From assembly GCF_020524585.1 (NCBI RefSeq), contig NZ_JAIVLK010000003.1, forward strand, positions 1 to 64,000: DNA of 64,000 nucleotides. Reading direction: 5' to 3'. Both the position numbers and the translations under genes were made by a program. Origin of the DNA: Celeribacter naphthalenivorans (lineage in GTDB: Bacteria; Pseudomonadota; Alphaproteobacteria; Rhodobacterales; Rhodobacteraceae). Under the pieces are notes generated by a model. It made no database searches and was not told the DNA's origin. It saw only the letters and a list, made by a program, of their open reading frames with translations. Below, one piece after another: positions 28,137 to 37,140 of this stretch. Each line of letters begins with the position of its first letter. The first letter of the stretch is position 1.

Positions 28137-28787
28137 TTACGGTTTCTGAGCCGCTTTTTGCGCCTGTTTCTTGCGCCGCAACTCTTCGAGCTTGGCCTTA
28201 AGCTTGCCGCGGCGGCGGTTTTGATAAGCGGTCACCATCGGCAAAGTGATGTAATAGGCCGCAATCCCCGCCACGATGCCCGGAATGATGCCGCCGACCA
28301 GATAGGGCATGAAAATCTCATGCCAGAACCGGATCAGCGCATCCCAATTGGCATCGCGATCTGTGAACAGCGCCAGGAAATTGCGCCAGAAATCATCGGC
28401 TGCGTCGAAAAACTTGCCCGTAAAACTGCGCTCATGCTCGTGATCGAAACTCGTGCCCAGCAGGAAGTGGCCCATTTTCATCGAGATCACGCCAATCGGC
28501 ACATAGGTCAGCGGGTTGCCGACAAAGGTCGACAAAAGCGCCGCGATGACATTGCCGCGCATCAGCTTGGCCAAGACAAAAGCGATGACGAAATGCAGGC
28601 CGAAAAACGGGGTGAAGACCGCGAAGACGCCAGCAAAGACGCCGCGCGCAATTTTATGAGGGGTGTCAGGCAGACGGTGAAGACGATGTTTGAGATACCG
28701 GACCGCCCGCCCCCAGCCGCGTTTGGGCCAGAGGGATTGCGCAAGCCATTGAAGTGGCTTTAGCTTTTCCCGGCGTTTAAAGACCAC
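28137..28787 (-). CDS. DUF2062 domain membrane protein
   Basis: The 216-aa protein has a basic N-terminus, then the DUF2062 block with ARGVFAGVFAVFTPFFGLHFVIAF and STFVGNPLTYVPIG, and further membrane segments near 85-105 and 160-185. The C-terminus is very basic (KLKAKLEELRRKKQAQKAAQKP) and should face the cytoplasm. Function is unknown. It lies 18 bp after rsh and before pdxJ, all on the minus strand. Confidence 0.85.
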   Translation of the reverse strand: MVFKRREKLKPLQWLAQSLWPKRGWGRAVRYLKHRLHRLPDTPHKIARGVFAGVFAVFTPFFGLHFVIAFVLAKLMRGNVIAALLSTFVGNPLTYVPIGVISMKMGHFLLGTSFDHEHERSFTGKFFDAADDFWRNFLALFTDRDANWDALIRFWHEIFMPYLVGGIIPGIVAGIAAYYITLPMVTAYQNRRRGKLKAKLEELRRKKQAQKAAQKP

Positions 28788-28805
28788 ATCACCCTCTTGA
28801 CCCCC

Positions 28806-30923
28806 TTAGGGCCGTCTGTCCAAATTCCTGTATCTGCGCACCCGTGCCACTTCGCTTTCGGCCTCAAGCGCCAGCATCACCGCATGCAGATGCTCCACAT
28901 CGCGCAGGTCCACATCTACGATCAAACGGTAAAAGTCGGGCTTGCGATCGACGAAATTCAGGTCCGAGATATTGGCCTTTTGCTCCGCAATCAGCGTGCA
29001 GATACGGCCCAAAACCCCCGGATCGTTGGAGATCGTCAGATCCAAAGACACGGTGTATTGCGGCGCATGCGGCCCGGCGTGCCACTGCAGATCGACCCAG
29101 CGATTGGTTTCCGCCTCAAGTTCTTCAAGCGCGGGACAGTCAATCGCATGGATCACCACACCCTTGCCGCGATAGGTGATGCCGACAATGCGTTCGCCCG
29201 GCACCGGCTGGCAGCATTTGGCACGATTATAGGTCTCCCCCTCGGAAAGACCAAGCACCGCACGTTTCGCGTCAATCGCACCACTTTCGCGCACCAGCTC
29301 CGGATAGACCGCCTTGACCACCTCAGAGGCGGTGAGTTCCGCGGACCCAAGACGCGCCAAAAGTGCCTCGCTATCGGCCAGAGACATCTGTTTCGCCGCC
29401 GTCGCAAGCGCCTTTTCCGACGCCTTCTTGCCGACATGCTCAAACGCCACGCGGGCCAGTTCACGCCCCAGTTTGACAAAGCGTTCGCGGTTCTCTTCGC
29501 GCAAAGATTTGCGGATCGCCGCCTTGGCGCGGCCCGTCACCACGATGTCGAGCCAAGTTGCCTGCGGGCGCTGACCTTCGGCCGTCAAAATCTCAACGCT
29601 CTGGCCGTTTTTCAACCGGGTCCAAAGCGGCACGCGGATGCCGTCTACCTTGGCGCCGACACAGCTGTCGCCGATGCGCGTGTGGATCGCATAGGCGTAA
29701 TCCAACGGCGTGCCGCCTTTCGGCAGCGACACCACCTCGCCTTTCGGCGTGAAGGTGAAGACTTTGTCGGAGTACATCTCCAACTTGACGTGTTCGAGAA
29801 ACTCAGAGTGATCCTCTGCATTCTCGAACCGCTCGGTGAGGCTCGCCAGCCATTTCGTCGGATCGACGGCAAAGGGGTTCTGCGCGCGCACGCCGTCGCG
29901 ATAGGACCAATGCGCCGCAACGCCGGATTCCGCGACCTCGTGCATTTGCCGCGTGCGGATTTGCACCTCGACGCGTTTGCCATCACGGCCCGACACAGTG
30001 GTATGAATAGACCGGTAGCCGTTGGATTTCGGCTGGCTGATATAGTCTTTGAACCGGGTCGGCACCGCGCGCCAACGCTGGTGGATCACCCCCAAAACGC
30101 GGTAGCAATCCATCTCGGTCTTGGTGATGACACGAAAGCCGTAAATATCTGACAGACGGGAGAAACTTTGCTGTTTCTCCTCCATCTTGCGCCAGATCGA
30201 ATAGGGTTTCTTGGCGCGGCCGAACACATCGGCCTCGATGCCTTCTCGGTCCAGCTCCGTGCGGATATCGTTGGTGATCTTATGGATCACATCGCCAGTT
30301 TCGCGTTGCAGCAGGATAAAGCGGCGGATGATCGAATTGCGCGCCTCGGGATTGATGACCCGAAAGCTCAAATCCTCCAGCTCTTCGCGCATCCATTGCA
30401 TCCCCATGCGGCCCGCCAAGGGCGCATAGATATCCATGGTCTCGCGCGCTTTCTGGAGTTGCTTCTCCGGGCGCATCGACTTGATCGTCCGCATGTTGTG
30501 CAGACGGTCGGCGAGTTTCACGAGGATCACCCGCAGGTCTTTCGACATGGCCATGAACAGCTTGCGGAAGTTCTCCGCCTGTTTGGTCTCTGTCGACGAC
30601 AGTTGCAGGTTGGTGAGTTTCGTCACCCCATCCACGAGCTCCGCGATCTCTTCGCCGAACTTGCGCGCGACCTCTTGGTAGGACGCCCTCGTGTCCTCGA
30701 TCGTGTCGTGAAGCAAAGCCGTGATGATCGTCGCATCGTCCAGAGACTGTTCGGTCAGGATGGCGGCGACGGCAACGGGATGGGTGAAATAGGGTTCGCC
30801 AGAACGGCGGAACTGCCCCTCATGCATTTCCCGTCCGTAGGCATAGGCCTCGCGGATCAGATCGGCATTCGTTTTGGGGTTATAGTTGCGGACCAGAGCG
30901 ATCAGGTCTTCGACGTCGATCAT
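28806..30923 (-). CDS. Bifunctional (p)ppGpp synthetase/hydrolase Rsh (RelA/SpoT)
   Basis: Makes and degrades the alarmone (p)ppGpp in the stringent response. The 705-aa protein has an N-terminal HD hydrolase domain (TALLHDTIEDT, near 65-75; intact), the synthetase domain (IYGFRVITKTEMDCYRVLG), a TGS domain (VFTFTPKGEVVSLPKG) and a C-terminal ACT domain (LTISNDPGVLGRICTLIAEQ). Intact HD and synthetase blocks fit the single Rsh of alphaproteobacteria. It follows rpoZ, the classic rpoZ-spoT order. Confidence 0.95.
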   Translation of the reverse strand: MIDVEDLIALVRNYNPKTNADLIREAYAYGREMHEGQFRRSGEPYFTHPVAVAAILTEQSLDDATIITALLHDTIEDTRASYQEVARKFGEEIAELVDGVTKLTNLQLSSTETKQAENFRKLFMAMSKDLRVILVKLADRLHNMRTIKSMRPEKQLQKARETMDIYAPLAGRMGMQWMREELEDLSFRVINPEARNSIIRRFILLQRETGDVIHKITNDIRTELDREGIEADVFGRAKKPYSIWRKMEEKQQSFSRLSDIYGFRVITKTEMDCYRVLGVIHQRWRAVPTRFKDYISQPKSNGYRSIHTTVSGRDGKRVEVQIRTRQMHEVAESGVAAHWSYRDGVRAQNPFAVDPTKWLASLTERFENAEDHSEFLEHVKLEMYSDKVFTFTPKGEVVSLPKGGTPLDYAYAIHTRIGDSCVGAKVDGIRVPLWTRLKNGQSVEILTAEGQRPQATWLDIVVTGRAKAAIRKSLREENRERFVKLGRELARVAFEHVGKKASEKALATAAKQMSLADSEALLARLGSAELTASEVVKAVYPELVRESGAIDAKRAVLGLSEGETYNRAKCCQPVPGERIVGITYRGKGVVIHAIDCPALEELEAETNRWVDLQWHAGPHAPQYTVSLDLTISNDPGVLGRICTLIAEQKANISDLNFVDRKPDFYRLIVDVDLRDVEHLHAVMLALEAESEVARVRRYRNLDRRP

Positions 30924-30980
30924 TTTGGTCCGCGAACTCCGTGAATGGGGGCCACCATGAAACCCATGCGGCCCCGCCTC

Positions 30981-31334
30981 TTAGTTTTGCCCCTGCGCTT
31001 CCATCAGCGCGCGCAGCAGTTTCTCTTCGGACATGTCGTCCTCGGCCGGTTTGTCGGCCTCTTGCCCCATCAGGAGAGCCATCTGATCGTCTTCCGGCTC
31101 ATCGACCTCGATCTGGGTCTGATGGCTTTCGATCATCCGCTCGCGCAGCGCGTCGGCGGATTGGGTCTCTTCAGCGATCTCGCGCAGCGCCACAACCGGG
31201 TTCTTGTCGTTGTCACGATCCACGGTCAGCGGAGAGCCAGCGGCAACTTCGCGCGCACGGTGGGCGGCGAGCATCACGAGCTCGAAGCGGTTCGGAACCT
31301 TGTCGACGCAATCTTCAACGGTCACGCGGGCCAT
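30981..31334 (-). CDS. rpoZ: RNA polymerase omega subunit
   Basis: Omega assists folding of beta-prime and is a ppGpp site in many proteobacteria. The 117-aa product starts [29 protein letters not shown], the diagnostic N-terminus. A long acidic C-terminal tail (about 70-117) is typical of alphaproteobacteria. The start at 31334 is used rather than the frame opening at 31361, which lies in the leader. A good promoter stands upstream (31396-31424), and rsh follows 57 bp downstream. Confidence 0.96.
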   Translation of the reverse strand: MARVTVEDCVDKVPNRFELVMLAAHRAREVAAGSPLTVDRDNDKNPVVALREIAEETQSADALRERMIESHQTQIEVDEPEDDQMALLMGQEADKPAEDDMSEEKLLRALMEAQGQN

Positions 31335-31364
31335 GGGATCTCCAATCGTTTGGACAGACATAGG

Positions 31365-31382
31365 AATGCGTCGGGACGCATT
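31365..31382. repeat. 8-bp inverted repeat in the rpoZ leader
   Basis: AATGCGTC and GACGCATT flank a central GG. It lies between the predicted rpoZ start point (about 31389) and the ATG, so it could be an operator or a short RNA stem. Confidence 0.45.
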
Positions 31383-31395
31383 TGTTCAAAGGCTC

Positions 31396-31424
31396 TATTT
31401 AGGGGCTCAGCCCCCTATTGACAA
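31396..31424 (-). promoter_or_regulatory. rpoZ: rpoZ promoter (sigma-70 type)
   Basis: On the minus strand TTGTCA (31424-31419) and TAAATA (31401-31396) are separated by exactly 17 bp. The spacer contains the palindrome GGGGCT-G-AGCCCC. The start point would be near 31389, giving a leader of about 55 nt. Confidence 0.65.
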
Positions 31425-31437
31425 GCGCCCTTTCCCC

Positions 31438-32016
31438 TTAATTCACGCGGATTTCAACTCCGGACATGGGTTTTACCTCGGTTTTCTCGCTCTCAGGCCG
31501 GGCGGCAAGCATCTCGGCGACGGTTTGGCCCAAAAGCGGATGTCGCCAGTCGGGGGCGAGATCGGCAAAGGGAATCAGCATGAAAGCCCGATCCTGAATG
31601 CGCGGATGCGGCAGAATAAGCTGATCCGGCGCACGCACCGTTTGCTCGGCCAAAGGCAAATCGATCCAGGCCTGAACGGAGCGCGCATCGGGGCGCACCT
31701 CATCCGCGTAGGCCATGAGGTCCAGATCGATCGGACGTCCGGCCCAACGCGTCTTACGCACCCGTCCCAGCTCCGCCTCGATCTCGTGCAGAACCAACAA
31801 AAGCGCCTCAGGAGGGCCGTCGAACATGACTTCTGCGGCAAAATTCACGTAATCCGGCCCGGCCCCAGCCGGAAAACAGGGCGTCTCGTAAATCTGGCTA
31901 AGCCCCTTGACCTCGACACCCTTTGCTGTGAGCGCTAGCAAAGCGGCCTGCAAAGTTTCCATCGGAGTGCCGGTTTCAGAGGGCAAATTGGCGCCGAACG
32001 CGATCCATGCGCGCAT
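31438..32016 (-). CDS. folK: 2-amino-4-hydroxy-6-hydroxymethyldihydropteridine pyrophosphokinase
   Basis: FolK pyrophosphorylates 6-hydroxymethyl-dihydropterin in folate synthesis. The protein has FGANLPSE near the N-terminus and the signature RKTRWAGRPIDLDLMAYAD, with LPHPRIQDRAFML later. At 192 residues it is longer than E. coli FolK; the extra is a C-terminal tail of about 30 residues. Start at 32016 (MRAWIAFGAN) is preferred to 32049. It is upstream of rpoZ and divergent from the NYN gene. Confidence 0.93.
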   Translation of the reverse strand: MRAWIAFGANLPSETGTPMETLQAALLALTAKGVEVKGLSQIYETPCFPAGAGPDYVNFAAEVMFDGPPEALLLVLHEIEAELGRVRKTRWAGRPIDLDLMAYADEVRPDARSVQAWIDLPLAEQTVRAPDQLILPHPRIQDRAFMLIPFADLAPDWRHPLLGQTVAEMLAARPESEKTEVKPMSGVEIRVN

Positions 32017-32194
32017 TTTCGCCCAGCCCAAAGATGTCTCTCGCACCAAGTTTTTAACGCCCTATCTTTTTTGGCAAGTTCAGTTTCGGTGCATTTCATA
32101 CTATTCAGCAGGACAGAAAGCCAAGAACAACTGACTGTCCCCATGGAGATTGCTGTCGGGGCGGTCCAAAAAACAAGATATAAAGGACCTTTAT

Positions 32195-32755
32195 ATGTTT
32201 TATAAAGATGAGCGGCTTGCCTTGTTCATCGATGGGTCGAATCTCTACGCAGCGGCAAAATCGCTCGGGTTCGATATCGATTACAAACTGCTCCGACAGG
32301 AATTCATGCGCCGCGGTAAATTGCTGCGCGCATTCTACTACACCGCATTACTTGAAAACGATGACTATTCGCCGATCCGCCCGCTGGTCGATTGGCTGAA
32401 CTACAACGGGTTCACCATGGTCACCAAACCGGCCAAGGAGTTCACCGACTCCATGGGTCGACGCAAGATCAAGGGCAACATGGACATCGAGCTTGCCGTC
32501 GATGCGATGGAACTGGCCCCTCATGTGGATCACATCGTGCTCTTCTCCGGCGACGGCGATTTCCGTCCGCTGGTCGAAAGCCTGCAACGTCAGGGCGTGC
32601 GCGTCTCTGTCGTTTCCTCGATCCGCACCCAACCGCCGATGATCGCCGATGAGCTGCGTCGCCAGGCCGATAATTTCATCGAGCTGAACGACCTCAAAGA
32701 CGTGCTCGGGCGTCCGCCGCGCGAACCGCGCGAAGATGACGGTTACGACAACTGA
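32195..32755 (+). CDS. NYN-domain (LabA/DUF88-like) putative nuclease
   Basis: The 186-aa protein has the PIN-like acidic residues of NYN proteins: ALFIDGSNLYAAAK near 10-23, KGNMDIELAVDAM, and LFSGDGDFRPLVESLQRQG. NYN/LabA proteins are predicted RNA-processing ribonucleases. The start at 32195 follows AAAGGAC; upstream in-frame codons lie in the leader. It is a single gene with a strong terminator after it. The C-terminal 20 residues are acidic and proline-rich. Confidence 0.88.
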   Translation: MFYKDERLALFIDGSNLYAAAKSLGFDIDYKLLRQEFMRRGKLLRAFYYTALLENDDYSPIRPLVDWLNYNGFTMVTKPAKEFTDSMGRRKIKGNMDIELAVDAMELAPHVDHIVLFSGDGDFRPLVESLQRQGVRVSVVSSIRTQPPMIADELRRQADNFIELNDLKDVLGRPPREPREDDGYDN

Positions 32756-32761
32756 GTTTTG

Positions 32762-32791
32762 AAAGCCCTCGCCGTCTCGGCGGGGGCTTTT
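32762..32791 (+). terminator. Rho-independent terminator after the NYN gene
   Basis: A 13-bp stem (AAAGCCCTCGCCG with CGGCGGGGGCTTT, one G-T pair) with loop TCT is followed by T. It lies 6 bp after the stop. Confidence 0.85.
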
Positions 32792-32887
32792 CACTTACCG
32801 GCCATTTGATCTGTCGGCCTTTTGAACTTCCGGTCGTTGCACTTGGACCCTTTCGCCGCTACCTCTGAAAAAGATCAGGAGTGCCGC

Positions 32888-33850
32888 ATGACCGAAACGA
32901 CCCCCAAGCCCCCTCTTATGCTCTATCTCGCCGCCCCGCGCGGGTTCTGCGCCGGCGTCGACCGCGCGATCAAGATCGTCGAAATGGCGATCGAGAAATG
33001 GGGGCCGCCGGTCTATGTCCGCCATGAAATCGTGCACAACAAATTCGTGGTCGATGGGCTGAAAGAGAAAGGTGCTGTGTTTGTCGAGGAGTTGGAAGAC
33101 TGCCCCGACGACCGCCCGGTGATCTTTTCCGCCCATGGCGTCCCGAAAGCCGTGCCCGCCGAGGCCGCCAAGCGCGAGATGGTCTATGTCGACGCCACCT
33201 GTCCGCTGGTGTCCAAGGTCCATATCGAGGCGGAGCGGCACCACGCCGACGGGCTTCAGATGATCATGATCGGCCACGCCGGTCACCCGGAGACCATCGG
33301 CACGATGGGGCAACTGCCCGAGGGCGAGGTTCTCTTGGTTGAGACGCCCGATGATGTGCCGGGGCTTGAGGTGCGCGACCCGGAACGTCTGGCCTTTATC
33401 ACCCAGACCACATTGTCGGTCGATGACACGGTCGATGTGATCGCCGCCCTGCGCGCGCGCTTCCCCAATATCGTCGGCCCGCACAAAGAAGACATCTGTT
33501 ACGCCACCACCAATCGGCAGGCGGCCGTGAAAGCCATTTCCTCAAATATAGACGCTCTTTTGGTCATTGGTGCGCCGAATAGTTCTAATAGCAAACGTTT
33601 GGTCGAAGTTGGCAAAGCCAATGGCTGCGCCTATTCTCAGCTTGTGCAACGTGCCCCCGACATCGACTGGCGCGCTCTTGCGGGCATCACCTCCGTCGGC
33701 ATCACCGCAGGGGCGTCGGCCCCCGAGGTCTTGGTCAACGAGGTGATCGACGCTTTCCGCGCCCGCTTTGACGTGACCGTCGAGCTGGTGGAAACCGCGC
33801 AGGAAAACGTCGAATTCAAAGTCCCCAGAGTTTTGAGAGAACCCGCATGA
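32888..33850 (+). CDS. ispH: 4-hydroxy-3-methylbut-2-enyl diphosphate reductase
   Basis: IspH (LytB) is the iron-sulfur enzyme that makes IPP and DMAPP at the end of the MEP pathway. The 320-aa protein has the three cluster cysteines in [12 protein letters not shown] (Cys21), [12 protein letters not shown] and [10 protein letters not shown], plus [10 protein letters not shown]. The start at 32888 follows CAGGAG. Its stop overlaps the lysE-type start by 4 bases (ATGA). A stretch near 33540-33605 is AT-rich with unusual codons although it encodes the conserved [11 protein letters not shown] region. Confidence 0.96.
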   Translation: MTETTPKPPLMLYLAAPRGFCAGVDRAIKIVEMAIEKWGPPVYVRHEIVHNKFVVDGLKEKGAVFVEELEDCPDDRPVIFSAHGVPKAVPAEAAKREMVYVDATCPLVSKVHIEAERHHADGLQMIMIGHAGHPETIGTMGQLPEGEVLLVETPDDVPGLEVRDPERLAFITQTTLSVDDTVDVIAALRARFPNIVGPHKEDICYATTNRQAAVKAISSNIDALLVIGAPNSSNSKRLVEVGKANGCAYSQLVQRAPDIDWRALAGITSVGITAGASAPEVLVNEVIDAFRARFDVTVELVETAQENVEFKVPRVLREPA

Positions 33851-34458
33851 GTTTTGAGTTTCTCCTGACCGCCTTCATCGTCTGCCTCGCCCCCGGCATC
33901 GGTGTGATTTTCACCCTTTCCACCACTTTGGGGCGCGGATTGCGTGCCGGGCTTTGGGCGGTTTTGGGCTGCACGCTCGCCACCGTCGTCCATCTCGGCG
34001 TGGCGCTTGCCGGGCTGGCCGCCGTGTTGCACACCTCCGCGCTTTTGTTTTCCGCGATCAAATACGCCGGTGTCGCCTACCTGCTCTACATGGCCTGGGG
34101 CACGCTCAAAGGCACAGGCGCGCTCGAGGTCAAACCGGATCATCAACCGCATAGCGCCGCAAGCTTGGTGCGTCGCGGAGTTCTCTTGAACCTGCTGAAC
34201 CCGAAACTGCCGATGTTTTTCGTCGCCTTCCTGCCGCAGTTCGTTCCTGCGGATGCGACCCATACGAATATGCTGCTCGTCGAGCTTGGCTTCGGTTTTG
34301 TCGCCATGACATTTGCTGTCTTCCTGCTTTATGCACTCGCCGCCGGATTCTTGCGCGCACGCGTGGTTGAAAGCGAGTGCACCATGGCATGGATGCGCCG
34401 CATCTTCGCCGCCTCCTTCGCAGGCCTTGGAGCCAAACTCGCCTTTGAGCGCGCATGA
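33847..34458 (+). CDS. LysE/RhtB family amino-acid exporter
   Basis: Six hydrophobic segments over 203 residues with the family N-terminus [27 protein letters not shown] and the middle block [14 protein letters not shown]...[23 protein letters not shown]. LysE-type proteins export basic or neutral amino acids and related metabolites; the substrate is not set by the sequence. It overlaps ispH by 4 bases and precedes rnhA by 63 bp. Confidence 0.9.
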   Translation: MSFEFLLTAFIVCLAPGIGVIFTLSTTLGRGLRAGLWAVLGCTLATVVHLGVALAGLAAVLHTSALLFSAIKYAGVAYLLYMAWGTLKGTGALEVKPDHQPHSAASLVRRGVLLNLLNPKLPMFFVAFLPQFVPADATHTNMLLVELGFGFVAMTFAVFLLYALAAGFLRARVVESECTMAWMRRIFAASFAGLGAKLAFERA

Positions 34459-34521
34459 GACCCCAAGCCTTCACGCGAAGACTTGACCATTCGCCCGTAG
34501 CCTCTATCACCCGATCCCATC

Positions 34522-34983
34522 ATGGCTGAATTTTACGCATATACCGACGGAGCCTGCTCCGGAAATCCCGGCCCGGGGGGCTGGGGCGCTTTGTTGCAGG
34601 CAAAGGACGGCGGCACGGTCGTCAAAGAACGCGAACTTAAGGGCGGCGAGGCAGAGACCACGAACAACCGGATGGAATTGCTCGCGGCGATCTCTGCGCT
34701 TGAAACGCTGGGACGCCCGACGTCTATCACCATCGTCACCGACAGCGCCTATGTGAAAAACGGTGTCACCGGCTGGATTCACGGCTGGAAACGCAACGGT
34801 TGGAAGACCGCCGCGAAGAAACCCGTGAAGAATGTCGACCTGTGGCAGCGCATCGACGAGGCGCAAAAGCGGCATGATGTGACCTGGGAATGGGTCAAGG
34901 GCCACGCCGGGCATCCGGAAAACGAGCGCGCAGATGAGTTGGCCCGCGCGGGCATGGCGCCGTTCAAAAAGGGTGCCACATGA
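34522..34983 (+). CDS. rnhA: Ribonuclease HI
   Basis: RNase HI degrades the RNA strand of RNA-DNA hybrids. The 153-aa length is standard. Catalytic residues are visible in [32 protein letters not shown] and [12 protein letters not shown]. It overlaps the next gene by 4 bases (ATGA). Confidence 0.97.
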   Translation: MAEFYAYTDGACSGNPGPGGWGALLQAKDGGTVVKERELKGGEAETTNNRMELLAAISALETLGRPTSITIVTDSAYVKNGVTGWIHGWKRNGWKTAAKKPVKNVDLWQRIDEAQKRHDVTWEWVKGHAGHPENERADELARAGMAPFKKGAT

Positions 34984-35603
34984 CACCTCTGGCGGCCCTC
35001 GATTACGCCTCGGTCATCGTCTTTGCGATTTCCGGTGCTTTGGCCGCCTCCCGCGCTCAGCTCGATCTCGTTGGCTTCGCCTTTGTCGCCTGTCTCACGG
35101 CGGTGGGCGGCGGGACGCTCCGCGACCTGTTGCTCAATCGCGAGGCCGTGTTTTGGGTCGCCGACCCGACCTATATCGTCATCGCCTGTCTTGTGTCTGC
35201 CGTGGTATTTTTCACCGCGCACCTTTTTGAGAGCCGCCAGAAAGCCCTTTTGTGGGCGGACGCCGTGGCGCTTTCGGTCGCTGTTGCGGCGGGCGCTGGT
35301 GTGGCGCTTAAGCTCGGACAACCGCCGGTGATCGTGGCCCTCATGGGCGTCGCGACCGGGTGTTTTGGCGGCATGATGCGGGACGTCGTCTGTAACGAAG
35401 TGCCTTTGATCCTGAAGCACGGCGAGCTTTACGCCTCGGCGGCTTTGGCCGGACCTTTGGCATTGCTTTTAGCATCTCAATTTGAGATTCCGCGTTTCTT
35501 TGAATTTATTATATGTGCGATTGTGACATTCATTCTGCGCGCCGGAAGCCTGGCCTGGGGTTGGTCCCTCCCCGTCTACAAGTCGCGTCCCCCAAAGAAC
35601 TAG
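34980..35603 (+). CDS. TRIC/UPF0126 family membrane cation channel
   Basis: Seven hydrophobic segments in 207 residues, arranged as two repeats each with the TRIC motif: [14 protein letters not shown] near 38-51 and [13 protein letters not shown] near 125-137. Prokaryotic TRIC proteins are trimeric monovalent-cation channels. It overlaps rnhA by 4 bases and is probably cotranscribed. A patch at 35467-35525 is AT-rich compared with the rest. It is convergent with the 45-codon ORF at 35608-35745. Confidence 0.9.
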   Translation: MTPLAALDYASVIVFAISGALAASRAQLDLVGFAFVACLTAVGGGTLRDLLLNREAVFWVADPTYIVIACLVSAVVFFTAHLFESRQKALLWADAVALSVAVAAGAGVALKLGQPPVIVALMGVATGCFGGMMRDVVCNEVPLILKHGELYASAALAGPLALLLASQFEIPRFFEFIICAIVTFILRAGSLAWGWSLPVYKSRPPKN

Positions 35604-35607
35604 GGCC

Positions 35608-35745
35608 TTACGCCTTAATATACCACGTCGCCGCCACCGCGAGGCAGCAGGCGACGAACCACCCTCCGGGGCGGAACATCAGCCAAAGCCCGAGGCCGAA
35701 GAGGATGCGTGCAAGCATCCCCGGAATGGACAGGAGCCAGATCAT
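35608..35745 (-). CDS. 45-residue membrane microprotein, coupled to the YeaQ-like pair
   Basis: This short frame starts MIWLLSIPGMLARILFGLG and ends WYIKA. It has two hydrophobic stretches (about 2-22 and 28-42), so it should be a small inner-membrane protein. Its ATG (35745-35743) overlaps the stop of the upstream YeaQ-like gene by 4 bases (ATGA), the same coupling used throughout this operon, which is the main reason to believe it is real. I know no family for it. It would be the last gene of the def-fmt-YeaQ operon and ends 5 bp from the convergent TRIC gene. Confidence 0.62.
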   Translation of the reverse strand: MIWLLSIPGMLARILFGLGLWLMFRPGGWFVACCLAVAATWYIKA

Positions 35746-35981
35746 CTGCGCCCCCTGATCGCTTTCCACGCCCAGATCAACAGCATCGCACCAAGCACGG
35801 CCCCGACAAAGCCCGCCGCCACGCCAGAGAGCATCAAGAGAAAGCGCAGCACAAGCCCGCCGATCAAAGCGCCAAACATGCCGATCACCACGGTGGTGAT
35901 CAGGTCGGTTTTCAAATCCATCACGCGGGTCGCAATGAACCCGGCGGCGGCTCCGACGATGATGAGGAACAGGACCGGCAT
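35742..35981 (-). CDS. YeaQ/YmgE (GlsB)-family small membrane protein, copy 2
   Basis: A 79-aa protein with membrane segments at about 3-20, 28-47 and 52-72. The glycine-rich pattern GAAAGFIATRVMDL...GMFGALIGG resembles transglycosylase-associated (YeaQ/YmgE/GlsB) proteins, often stress-related and of unknown biochemical role. It starts 4 bp after the stop of copy 1 and overlaps the 45-codon ORF by 4 bases. Confidence 0.75.
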   Translation of the reverse strand: MPVLFLIIVGAAAGFIATRVMDLKTDLITTVVIGMFGALIGGLVLRFLLMLSGVAAGFVGAVLGAMLLIWAWKAIRGRR

Positions 35982-35985
35982 GGGT

Positions 35986-36225
35986 TCAACGCCTCCGCCA
36001 ATGGGTCGGCACGATGATCAGCGCGCCCAGCGAGGACACGATGGCATTCAGCCCCGGAGAGCCAAAGCCGACACCGAACATGAGTTTGACGAAATAGGCC
36101 AGAAACGCACCGCCGACACAGATGATGATCGAAGGCAGGATACCGTTGCGGGTAAAGCCCGTCTTTTCGCAAATATAGCCGACGATGCCCGCGATAACGA
36201 CCGTGCCGATCAGGATTGGAAACAT
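35986..36225 (-). CDS. YeaQ/YmgE-like small membrane protein, copy 1
   Basis: A 79-aa protein with three hydrophobic segments (about 3-19, 28-48, 56-73) and a basic end (HWRRR). FTRNGILPSIIICVGGAFLAYFV resembles the YeaQ/GlsB fold in hydrophobic pattern but not closely in sequence to copy 2. It starts 9 bp after the fmt stop and is followed by copy 2 after 4 bp, so both belong to the def-fmt operon. Confidence 0.7.
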   Translation of the reverse strand: MFPILIGTVVIAGIVGYICEKTGFTRNGILPSIIICVGGAFLAYFVKLMFGVGFGSPGLNAIVSSLGALIIVPTHWRRR

Positions 36226-36234
36226 GACGCGCCC

Positions 36235-37140
36235 CTAGTCGAACCGGCTGCCCTTTGGCAGATCCAGCCCTTTCAAAATCTCTGCGACAGGCATAGCACG
36301 TTTGCCCTCGCGCTGCGCGGTGAGAATTTCGACCGCGCGGTCCCCGCAAGCAATTGTGAAGTCGTCCACCACTTCGCCGGGGGCGCCGGAGGCGTCCGTC
36401 ACGCGGGACATGTGGAATTTGATCCGCTCGCCGTTGAGCGAGGCCCAGGCACCGGGAAAGGGCGAAAGACCCCGGATTTGCCGGTCAATCTGAGTGGCGG
36501 GGCGGGTCCAGTCGATCTTGGCCTCAGCTTTGTCGATCTTACGCGCGTAGGTCACGCCATCCTCCGGCTGCGGCTCCGGGACGAGTTGGTCCAGCGTGTC
36601 GAGCGCCACTGTGATGGCGTCGGCGCCCATGTCAGACAGACGATCATGCAGGAGGGCAGTGGTGTCTTCTGCGGTGATCTCGGTTTCTTGGCGCAAGAGC
36701 ACCGGGCCGGTGTCGAGACCTGCCTCCATCTGCATGATGCAGACACCGGTTTCATTGTCACCTTCGAGGATCGCGCGATGGATCGGCGCAGCCCCCCGCC
36801 AGCGCGGCAAAAGCGAGGCATGGATGTTCAAACACCCGCGCTGAGGCGCATCGAGGATGCTCTGCGGCAGCAACAGGCCGTAGGCCACGACCACGGCGAT
36901 CTCGGCGTTCAGGTCCTGAAACGCCGCCACATCCGCCGCATCTTTGAAATTCACCGGATGGCGCACCGGCAAGCCAAGCTCTTTGGCGCGAGCTTGCACC
37001 GGCGTCGGGCGGTCTTTCTTGCCCCGCCCCGCCGGACGCGGCGGCTGGCAATAGACGCAGGCAATGTCATGTCCCGCCTCGACCAGCGCGTCGAGCACAG
37101 ACACGGAAAAATCGGGGCTGCCCATGAAGATCACTCTCAT
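36235..37140 (-). CDS. fmt: Methionyl-tRNA formyltransferase
   Basis: Fmt formylates initiator Met-tRNA. The 301-aa protein starts [19 protein letters not shown] and has [17 protein letters not shown] with the catalytic His, then the Fmt C-terminal domain. The ATG at 37140 overlaps the stop of the deformylase-like gene by 4 bases; a frame opening further upstream is only the antisense-free overlap with that gene. It follows three deformylase paralogues, so formylation and deformylation are made together. Confidence 0.96.
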   Translation of the reverse strand: MRVIFMGSPDFSVSVLDALVEAGHDIACVYCQPPRPAGRGKKDRPTPVQARAKELGLPVRHPVNFKDAADVAAFQDLNAEIAVVVAYGLLLPQSILDAPQRGCLNIHASLLPRWRGAAPIHRAILEGDNETGVCIMQMEAGLDTGPVLLRQETEITAEDTTALLHDRLSDMGADAITVALDTLDQLVPEPQPEDGVTYARKIDKAEAKIDWTRPATQIDRQIRGLSPFPGAWASLNGERIKFHMSRVTDASGAPGEVVDDFTIACGDRAVEILTAQREGKRAMPVAEILKGLDLPKGSRFD

